From assembly GCA_033837965.1 (NCBI GenBank), contig JAJLLM010000117.1, forward strand, positions 1-9,332: a stretch of DNA of 9,332 bases. Reading direction: 5' to 3'. This document shows, in pieces, positions 1-5,224 of the stretch. A program made the translations under genes and the position numbers. Origin of the DNA: Pseudazoarcus pumilus_A (lineage in GTDB: Bacteria; Pseudomonadota; Gammaproteobacteria; Burkholderiales; Rhodocyclaceae). The notes below the pieces were generated by a model. It made no database searches, was not told the origin of the DNA, and saw only the letters and a program-made list of their open reading frames with translations. How positions within the stretch are numbered: position 1 is the first letter of the stretch; each line of letters starts with the position of its first letter.

Positions 1-707
1 GTCAGGCCGGTCAGCAGCTTGCCGTTTTCGTCCAGCACGCCCGGGGTGTTGGTCAGCAGCACGAGTTTCTCGGCATGCAGGATCTCGGCCAGCTTGCCGG
101 CCACCACATCGGCGTTGATGTTGTAGGTCTCGCCGTTCGACCCGACACCGATCGGGGCGATGACCGGAATGAAGTCACCCTTGTCGAGGAAAGAGATCAG
201 GCTCGGGTCGATGCCGGTGATCTCGCCGACCTGACCGACGTCGATGACATCCCCCGGCGGTGCGTCCTTTTTCTGCATCAGCAGCTTCTTGGCACGGATG
301 AAGCCGGCGTCCTTGCCGGTCAGGCCCACCGCCTTGCCGCCATGCTGGTTGATCAGGTTGACGATTTCCTTGTTCACCTGACCGCCCAGCACCATCTCGA
401 CCACTTCCATGGTCTCGGCGTCGGTCACGCGCATGCCCTGGATGAACTCGCCCTTCTTGCCGACGCGGTTGAGCAGGTTCTCGATCTGCGGGCCGCCGCC
501 ATGCACCACCACCGGGTTCATGCCGACCAGCTTGAGCAGTACCACGTCGCGAGCGAAACAGTCCTTCAGGTGCGGATCGGTCATGGCGTTGCCGCCGTAC
601 TTGATCACGATGGTCTTGTCGAAGAAGCGCTGGATGTAGGGCAGGGCTTCGGCAAGGATTTCGGCCTTGAGGGCGGGTTCGACCTGGCGTGTGGTTTTCT
701 CGGTCAT
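1..707 (-). CDS. argB: Acetylglutamate kinase (N-acetyl-L-glutamate 5-phosphotransferase), 3' end outside window
   Basis: Catalyses ATP-dependent phosphorylation of N-acetylglutamate, the second step of arginine biosynthesis, in the cytoplasm. Read on the minus strand from ATG at 707, 235 codons are visible and the frame is still open at position 1. The family is about 290-300 residues, so roughly the last 60 are missing. Amino-acid kinase family motifs are clear: the KYGGNAM phosphate-binding segment with Lys36, the VVHGGGPQI glycine loop around residues 67-75, the GLTGKD segment, and FIPVIAPIG followed by NADVVAGKLAE towards the visible end. About 28 residues precede the first core strand. 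This resembles the N-terminal helix of hexameric, arginine-inhibited enzymes such as that of Pseudomonas, so feedback inhibition by arginine is likely (inference). The start is supported by a weak GGAAC about 5 bases upstream and by family N-termini. It is transcribed divergently from the UDP-glucose dehydrogenase gene. Identification is very secure. Confidence 0.96.
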   Translation of the reverse strand, partial: MTEKTTRQVEPALKAEILAEALPYIQRFFDKTIVIKYGGNAMTDPHLKDCFARDVVLLKLVGMNPVVVHGGGPQIENLLNRVGKKGEFIQGMRVTDAETMEVVEMVLGGQVNKEIVNLINQHGGKAVGLTGKDAGFIRAKKLLMQKKDAPPGDVIDVGQVGEITGIDPSLISFLDKGDFIPVIAPIGVGSNGETYNINADVVAGKLAEILHAEKLVLLTNTPGVLDENGKLLTGL

Positions 708-732
708 GTCGCGTTCCAGAAAAATTTTGCCG

Positions 733-762
733 ATTGTAGGCGATGGGGCCTCGCTCCGTCGA
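733..762 (-). promoter_or_regulatory. Candidate sigma-70 promoter for argB
   Basis: On the minus strand a TACAAT -10 hexamer (plus positions 733-738, 5/6 to consensus) lies 18 bases downstream of TCGACG (757-762, 4/6 to TTGACA). Initiation would fall about 20 bases before the argB ATG, giving a short leader. It is supported by hexamer match, spacing and location only. Confidence 0.4.
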
Positions 763-784
763 TGCGAGTGCCGCAGGACACGGT

Positions 785-813
785 AGTGCAACCAAAATCG
801 GCCACAATATGAT
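785..813 (+). promoter_or_regulatory. Candidate promoter for the UDP-glucose dehydrogenase gene
   Basis: In the 159-base divergent region, a plus-strand TATGAT (808-813, 5/6 to the -10 consensus) lies about 50 bases before the ATG at 867. The -35 position (785-790, AGTGCA) is a poor match, so an activator or a different promoter may be used. The rest of 708-866 shows no other feature I can support. Confidence 0.22.
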
Positions 814-866
814 CTTTTGAACAAATGGGCGGGGCAGGCTGCCGCCTCAGCTGAGAGCGTCTCAAC

Positions 867-2206
867 ATGCGCATTGCGGTATTCGGTACGGGTATGTCGG
901 TCTGGTAACGGGAGCCTGTCTGGCCGATGTTGGGCATGAGGTGGTTTGTGTCGATGTGGATGCGGCCAAGATCGACTGCCTGCACCGCGGCGTCATTCCC
1001 ATCTACGAACCTGGTCTCGAGCCGATCGTTCGCGGCAACCATGCGGAAGGTCGTCTGGACTTCACCACGGATGCCGCCCGTGCGGTGGCCTTCGGCGAAC
1101 TGATCTTCATTGCGGTCGGCACGCCGCCGGACGAGGATGGTTCAGCGGATCTGCAGTACGTACTGGCTGTGGCGCGAACCATCGGTCGCCACATGACGGA
1201 CTACAAAGTGGTGGTCGACAAGTCCACCGTGCCGGTCGGTACAGCCGACAAGGTGCGCGCGGCAGTGCTTGGAGAACTCGCCGCGCGGGGGGCGGACGTG
1301 CCGTTTGACGTGTGCTCGAACCCCGAATTCCTCAAGGAGGGAGCGGCCATCGAGGACTTCACCAAGAGCGCACGCATCGTCGTCGGGACAGACTCCGAGC
1401 GCGTGCGTGCGTTGATGCGGGAATGCTACGCGCCGTACAGCCGCAATCGAGACAAGATCATGTTCATGGACGTGCGGGCTGCCGAGCTGACCAAGTACGC
1501 CGCCAATGCCATGCTGGCCACCAAGATCAGCTTCATGAACGAGATCGCCAACCTCGCTGAGCGTCTCGGCGCGGATGTCGAGCAGGTGCGGCTGGGTATC
1601 GGGTCCGATCCGCGCATCGGCTATCACTTCATCTATCCGGGCTGTGGTTACGGCGGTTCTTGCTTCCCGAAGGATGTTCAGGCGCTGGCGCGTACCGCGC
1701 GCGAGGTCGGTTACGAGGCGGAGTTGCTGGACGCAGTGGAGGCCGTGAACCTGCGCCAGAAGCGGGTTTTGTTCGACAAGCTGCAGCAGGCGTTCGACGG
1801 CGATCTGGGCGGGCGGACGATTGCCGTGTGGGGTCTGTCCTTCAAGCCCGATACCGATGACATGCGTGAGGCGCCCAGCCGCGTTCTGATGGAAGCGCTG
1901 TGGGAGGTCGGCGCGAAGGTGCGCGCCTACGATCCGCAGGCCATGGAAGAGACGGAGCGCATCTATGGCGAGCGCGCCGATCTGGTGCTGGTGTCACATC
2001 AGGACGAGGCGCTGAGCGGAGCCCACGCGCTGGTCATCTGCACCGAGTGGAAGCAGTTCCGTACCGTTGATTTCCGTCGTCTGAAGTCGCAGCTCAAGAC
2101 GCCGGTACTGGTGGACGGGCGCAATCTCTTCGATCCGCGGCAGGTGAAGGCGGCCGGCCTGATGTATTACGCGGTGGGGCGCGCAGACTCGTTGCGCCCG
2201 GCATGA
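867..2206 (+). pseudogene. ugd: UDP-glucose 6-dehydrogenase, frame broken by a one-base deletion near the 5' end
   Basis: The family oxidises UDP-glucose to UDP-glucuronate with two NAD+, supplying precursors for capsule, exopolysaccharide or lipid A modification. From ATG 867 the sequence starts as a textbook N-terminus (MRIAVFGTG), then hits TAA at 906-908. Shifting frame at 891-893 restores YVGLVTGACLADVGHEVV and an uninterrupted frame to TGA 2204-2206. One base is therefore missing inside the GxGxxG NAD-binding loop. Repaired, the protein would have 446 residues, normal for the family. Other hallmarks are intact: STVPVGT, NPEFLKEG, the central dimerisation helix, the GGSCFPKD active site with nucleophile Cys266 (repaired numbering), and the C-terminal UDP-binding domain with WGLSFKPDTDD. 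The first start codon in the intact frame is GTG 941 (residue 26), which would drop the first Rossmann strand and glycine loop, so that product should not bind NAD normally. A sequencing or assembly error is as likely as a real mutation. The flanking minus-strand genes are unrelated in function. Confidence 0.9.
890..893 (+). other. Apparent single-base deletion (frameshift site) in ugd
   Basis: The codons GGT-ACG-GG are followed directly by TAT-GTC-GGT, where the protein family requires Gly-Thr-Gly-Tyr-Val-Gly. The third base of the second motif glycine is absent. Loss of one T from GGTTAT is the simplest explanation. There is no slippery heptamer or strong downstream stem that would suggest programmed frameshifting. 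Confidence 0.85.
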
Positions 2207-2220
2207 CCTGATTCAGCCGG
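2198..2220. terminator. Weak inverted repeat between convergent ugd and nudB stops
   Basis: CCGGC (2198-2202) and GCCGG (2216-2220) form a 5-bp stem. The 13-base loop holds the stop codons of both convergent genes. There is no T-tract on either strand, so a bidirectional terminator role is only a possibility. Confidence 0.15.
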
Positions 2221-2680
2221 TACGCGCGACGTGCGGGCCGAGTTCGGGGAGGCGCAGGATCGCGTCGCGGTTTGACCACGAAAATGCCGTCTCGGCGGCT
2301 TCGCGCCAGGGCAGCCATTGCTGGGCGGTATGTTCGCCCGGCGCCAGACAGACCGGTACAACGGTCGGCAGACACAGGCTGAAGACATGTTCGGTGTTGT
2401 GGGTGACGTCCGGGGCATACATCGGGCGCCACTGGCCGCGGATGCGGAAGCGGTTGCTGTGCTGCCAGTCACGGAAGGCGTCGGCGGCGCAACGTAGCCC
2501 GGTTTCTTCCTCGACTTCGCGCACGGCGGCCTGCAGCGGCGTTTCGTCCGGTTCCAGACTGCCCGTGACGGATTGCCATTGCCCTGGCGGGCGCACGCGT
2601 TCGATCAGCAGTACCTGCAGATCCGGGGTGTGGATGATCACCAGTACCGAAACCGGCAGCTTGTAGGGGCGCCTGCTCAC
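2213..2680 (-). CDS. nudB: Dihydroneopterin triphosphate diphosphatase (Nudix hydrolase)
   Basis: Predicted to remove pyrophosphate from 7,8-dihydroneopterin triphosphate, the step after GTP cyclohydrolase in folate synthesis. The 155-residue protein (E. coli NudB is about 150) starts SRRPYKLPVSVLVIIHTPD after the initiator and has a perfect Nudix box at residues 40-62: Gly40, five residues, Glu46, seven residues, then REVEEETGL, whose glutamates bind the metal. The later WQHSNRFRIRGQWRPMYAPDVTHNTEH stretch is typical of NudB rather than of general MutT proteins. The start is taken as GTG 2680, because the frame extends much further upstream only through the coding region of the barstar gene. 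The GTG overlaps the barstar stop by four bases (GTGA) and has GGGGA six bases upstream (2687-2691). It is the last gene of the minus-strand cluster, and its stop lies 6 bases from the convergent ugd stop. NudB is often encoded near aspS, and here three genes lie between them. Confidence 0.9.
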   Translation of the reverse strand: MSRRPYKLPVSVLVIIHTPDLQVLLIERVRPPGQWQSVTGSLEPDETPLQAAVREVEEETGLRCAADAFRDWQHSNRFRIRGQWRPMYAPDVTHNTEHVFSLCLPTVVPVCLAPGEHTAQQWLPWREAAETAFSWSNRDAILRLPELGPHVARTG

Positions 2681-3096
2681 TGCTCGTCCCCGTCGAAGGC
2701 AAGGACGCAGCTCAACAGGACCTCGCGTTCGGCCCAGTCGGTGCAGCTTTGCTGCAGGATTTCGATCAGCACCGGCCAGGCCTCTGCATGCCCTTTGCAG
2801 CCTTCGAACACCAGCAGGCAACGCGCGCCAGGCGTTAGCCAGGGCAGGTCGCCAAGGCAATCTGCCAGCGCGTCCCAGTTGTGTCCGAACCACTCCGGGA
2901 AGTCGAGCGCAGCGGCGATACGCGCCAGGGTATCGGCCTTGTTGCGGCTGTCATGCAGGTCCACCCGACGCACGTCATAGCCGATCCGGATGGCCTCACC
3001 GGCCGCCTCGGCAGCGCGCAAGCCGCCGGCGCGGAAGACTCCGGCAGCGGCCTGCTCGGGAAAGTCGGGGGGCAGGGTAGGCAGCGCCGGGCTCAC
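2677..3096 (-). CDS. Barstar-family ribonuclease inhibitor
   Basis: A 139-residue acidic protein expected to bind and block the active site of the ribonuclease encoded just upstream, protecting the cytoplasm. The barstar signature FPEWFGHNWDALADCLGDL at residues 66-84 aligns with LPEYYGENLDALWDCL of Bacillus barstar. Asp75 and Asp79 match barstar Asp35 and Asp39, which contact barnase's catalytic arginines and histidine. The tryptophan at barstar position 38 is Ala78 here. About 40 residues precede the first barstar strand (YDVRRVDLHD), longer than in the Bacillus protein. The start is GTG 3096, which overlaps the RNase TGA by four bases (GTGA) and has GGAG eight bases upstream (3105-3108). 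The upstream extension of this open frame is noise overlapping the RNase gene. No signal peptide is seen, so the protein is cytoplasmic. Family assignment is secure. Pairing with the neighbouring RNase is inferred from adjacency and the known barnase-barstar precedent. Confidence 0.9.
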   Translation of the reverse strand: MSPALPTLPPDFPEQAAAGVFRAGGLRAAEAAGEAIRIGYDVRRVDLHDSRNKADTLARIAAALDFPEWFGHNWDALADCLGDLPWLTPGARCLLVFEGCKGHAEAWPVLIEILQQSCTDWAEREVLLSCVLAFDGDEQ

Positions 3097-3449
3097 GGAC
3101 GAGGCTCCATGCGACGGAAGCTGCGGTAGTGGTCCGCCGTGTAGTAGAAGACCTCGGGCGGATCGCCACCGCTGACGATGCGTCGTGCGCCACGGTCCTT
3201 TGCTCCCGGGGTGGGAACGGTGTACTCCCGGTAATAGCCGCGTGCCCGCTCCGGCAGCAGGCGCTCGCGATTGAAGAAGGTCGTGCCGTCCTTGCGGTAG
3301 GGGAACGGGCCGCCATGCTGGATTCGCTCCAGCGTTTGCCAGGCTTCCGGCGGGAACGCGTCGTCGGCATTGCCCGGCGCGCAGGCGGCGAGCAGCCCGC
3401 ACAGGGCGAGGGCGGCAAGCAGCGCCCAGCGGCGGGTCAGGCGGCCCAT
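3093..3449 (-). CDS. Secreted or lipidated guanyl-specific ribonuclease, RNase Sa/barnase (N1/T1) family
   Basis: A 118-residue microbial ribonuclease expected to cleave RNA after guanosine through a 2',3'-cyclic intermediate. The mature part closely resembles Streptomyces RNase Sa: PPEAWQTLERIQHGGPFPY near residues 33-51, FNRERLLP, GYYREYTVPTPGA, RGARRIV and YYTADHYRSF. Glu75, Arg86, Arg90 and His107 correspond to RNase Sa Glu54, Arg65, Arg69 and His85, so the full catalytic set is present. Residues 1-23 form a signal peptide with an Arg-rich start, a hydrophobic core, and LLAAC at 19-23, which satisfies a lipobox. The protein may therefore be a lipoprotein anchored at Cys23 rather than freely secreted. 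The RNase Sa disulfide is absent, since no Cys remains after residue 23. The ATG at 3449 overlaps the upstream TPR gene's TAA by one base (TAATG), and the stop overlaps the barstar GTG. It could act as a nutrient-scavenging nuclease or as an antagonistic toxin; the sequence does not decide. Confidence 0.9.
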   Translation of the reverse strand: MGRLTRRWALLAALALCGLLAACAPGNADDAFPPEAWQTLERIQHGGPFPYRKDGTTFFNRERLLPERARGYYREYTVPTPGAKDRGARRIVSGGDPPEVFYYTADHYRSFRRMEPRP

Positions 3450-5113
3450 TACCTGGCGCGCGGCGCCGCGGTTCCGGTGCTGGCGGCGGGGAGGTGGGGT
3501 TGCATGCCGTACTTGCGCTCCAGTCCGGCCATGAAGGTGGTCAGCGCGTCGAGCTTGGGGTTGGCCGGGTCGAGCTTGCGGGTGCGTGCGATCAGGGTGC
3601 GCGCTTCCTCGGCCATGCGCTCGTTCCAGCCGGTGTGCTCGATGTGGCGCAGTACCGCCAGTGCAGCGTTGAACAGGACCAGCGGGTTGCCCGGCATCTT
3701 GCGTACGGCGCCCATCATCTCGCTGACCGCGCCTTCATGGTCTCCCGCCTGGGCCTTCTGGGCGCCGGCAGCGACGTAGTTGCGCACTTCGGCGTGTAGT
3801 TTTTCGTCGACCTGCTGGGACAGGTCGCCCCGGCCCTGCTCGGCGAGCAGTTCGCGTGTTGCGCGGATGGTTTGTTCGTCGGGCGCGTGGCGCAGGATCT
3901 CGCTGACGATCTGCCCTCCTTCGCCGTCCAGGCCGTTGGCAAGGCAGGCGCGAACGATCTCGTGCTTGATGGACAGCGGCAGATCGCCTGCATCGGACAG
4001 CGCCGCAGCTGCGGCTGCGGCGGCAGTGCGCGCGGCGGCTTCATCCCCGGTGTGCTGGAACAGCAAGGCCTTGCCCAGTGCCGCGCAGGCCCTGCCGGCC
4101 GGCTGGTTGCCCATGCTGCGCTCCAGGTCCTGCACGGTGGATGCGGCGTCCTCGACACGGTGCTGCAGCATCTGCACGCGTGCGAGTTCGACATGGTCGG
4201 CCGGGTCGCGGAACTCCGACCGCTTGCCCAGATGCACGACCTGCCGCAGCGCCTGCTCAGCCTGCGCATATTCGCCGCTACGGGTGGCCAGGTTGCCGAA
4301 CTGCCGCAGTCGCCCGAGGCGCCGGGGAGATCGACGCACGGCTTCGTTCAGCGTCTCGCAGGCTTCACCGGTCTGCCCGGCGTGTTCGCGGCACTGGGCG
4401 AGCAGGTCGTAGGCTTCAAGATAGTGTTCGCTTGCGCTGACAAGCTGTTCGAGCAGCGGTACGGCCTGATCGTGCAGGCCGGTGGCGATCAGCACGCGCG
4501 CGTGGCCCAATTGCGCCCAGGGCGCTGCGCCGTTGTCGAGAGCCTGACGGTAAATGCTGTCGGCCAGGTCGAGTTCGCCGCGTTCGATGGCCGTGTCGGC
4601 ACGCAGACGCAGGAAGTCGTTGCGCCACGCGGGGTGGCGGGCTTCGACCTGCTTGCACGACGCCATGGCCTCCTCGATCCGCCCCTCGTCCAGTAGCCGT
4701 AACACCGGAAGGAACGCGTCGCGCCGCTGCATGGCCCGTTCGATGCGGGCCTGCAGGATGCCGGGCGTGAAGGGTTTGAGGACATAGTCGTCGGGTGCAA
4801 ACTCCGCCGTTCCGACGACGCGTTCGTAACTGCGCTCACCCGAAATCATGATGAATACCGTCGCGCGCGGGATGATGCGGCGTGTGCGCAGATCTTCGAG
4901 CAGGTGCTGGCCGTCCTGGGCGTCGTCGCCGAGGTCGTGTTCGCTCAGGATCAGGTCATAACGCTGTTCGCGCAGCTTGCGGATGGCCGTGGCGGCGGAG
5001 GTGGCGAACTGCACGTCGTGCATGCCGAAATTGTCGAGCATGGTGCGCAGGTGTGCGCGCATGCTCTGATTGGCCGCGACGACCATGACGGCGAGTTGTT
5101 CGAGCTTTGCCAT
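3449..5113 (-). CDS. Receiver-like (degenerate) domain protein with TPR repeats
   Basis: A 554-residue cytoplasmic protein without signal peptide or membrane segment. Residues 5-125 have a CheY-like receiver fold: VMVV strand with MRAHLRTML helix, YDLILSE third strand, IMISGE with Ser91 at the conserved Thr/Ser position, and DDYVLKPF with the conserved Lys113. The acidic pair of active receivers is replaced by Ala13-Ala14. By strand alignment the phosphoacceptor is Glu58, although Asp60 has canonical spacing to the following DG and cannot be excluded. Residues 136 to about 540 are helical TPR-like repeats, clearest from about 164 to 300 (for example RGELDLADSIYRQAL and SGEYAQAEQALRQVV), with an alanine-rich tract near 358-370. 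There is no DNA-binding or enzymatic output domain. It is probably a protein-protein scaffold responding to partners rather than phosphate (inference). Its stop overlaps the RNase ATG (TAATG). The ATG lacks a clear Shine-Dalgarno sequence and a GC hairpin occupies the leader. Confidence 0.85.
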   Translation of the reverse strand: MAKLEQLAVMVVAANQSMRAHLRTMLDNFGMHDVQFATSAATAIRKLREQRYDLILSEHDLGDDAQDGQHLLEDLRTRRIIPRATVFIMISGERSYERVVGTAEFAPDDYVLKPFTPGILQARIERAMQRRDAFLPVLRLLDEGRIEEAMASCKQVEARHPAWRNDFLRLRADTAIERGELDLADSIYRQALDNGAAPWAQLGHARVLIATGLHDQAVPLLEQLVSASEHYLEAYDLLAQCREHAGQTGEACETLNEAVRRSPRRLGRLRQFGNLATRSGEYAQAEQALRQVVHLGKRSEFRDPADHVELARVQMLQHRVEDAASTVQDLERSMGNQPAGRACAALGKALLFQHTGDEAAARTAAAAAAAALSDAGDLPLSIKHEIVRACLANGLDGEGGQIVSEILRHAPDEQTIRATRELLAEQGRGDLSQQVDEKLHAEVRNYVAAGAQKAQAGDHEGAVSEMMGAVRKMPGNPLVLFNAALAVLRHIEHTGWNERMAEEARTLIARTRKLDPANPKLDALTTFMAGLERKYGMQPHLPAASTGTAAPRAR

Positions 5114-5121
5114 GAGTCACG

Positions 5122-5137
5122 GCGGGGCGAGCCCCGC
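5122..5137. repeat. GC-rich hairpin in the leader just before the receiver/TPR gene
   Basis: GCGGGG (5122-5127), a 4-base loop and CCCCGC (5132-5137) form a perfect 6-bp GC stem. It ends 8 bases before the ATG at 5113 on the minus strand, so it occupies the region where a ribosome binding site would lie. It may modulate initiation. There is no following T-tract to make it an intrinsic terminator. Confidence 0.4.
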
Positions 5138-5177
5138 AGGATATGTATCGGCCGAAGTGGGATTGCTATCAGAGCTT

Positions 5178-5213
5178 ACGGCACGCAGCCCCCCAACTGA
5201 AGCGGCGTGCCGT
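5178..5213 (-). terminator. Inverted repeat downstream of aspS, possible terminator or processing stem
   Basis: Perfect 9-bp arms ACGGCACGC (5178-5186) and GCGTGCCGT (5205-5213) enclose an 18-base loop, starting 12 bases after the aspS stop. On the minus strand the arm is followed by AAGCTCTGATAG, not a T-run. A strong intrinsic terminator is therefore doubtful, and partial attenuation or RNA stabilisation between aspS and the TPR gene is equally possible. Confidence 0.4.
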
Positions 5214-5224
5214 GTAACAGGGCG

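Noticed and set aside
75..812. 245-codon plus-strand open frame across argB and the divergent region
   Set aside because: It is antisense to a clear ArgB reading frame and has low-complexity His/Asp/Leu-rich composition typical of mirror frames.
867..908. 13-codon open frame before ugd as a regulatory leader peptide or programmed frameshift site
   Set aside because: Its residues are the normal enzyme N-terminus, and there is no slippery heptamer or downstream pseudoknot-like structure. A deletion or sequence error is simpler.
941..2206. Treating GTG 941 as the genuine start of an intact UDP-glucose dehydrogenase
   Set aside because: The missing upstream part encodes the conserved first Rossmann strand and glycine loop in an adjacent frame, so the 421-residue product would be an N-terminally truncated, probably inactive protein.
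2996..3418. 140-codon minus-strand open frame in another phase over the RNase and barstar genes
   Set aside because: The RNase and barstar frames carry exact family motifs; this one is Arg/Ser/Pro-rich noise.
3872..4696. 274-codon plus-strand open frame antisense to the TPR gene
   Set aside because: It mirrors the TPR coding frame, has no family resemblance and no ribosome binding site.
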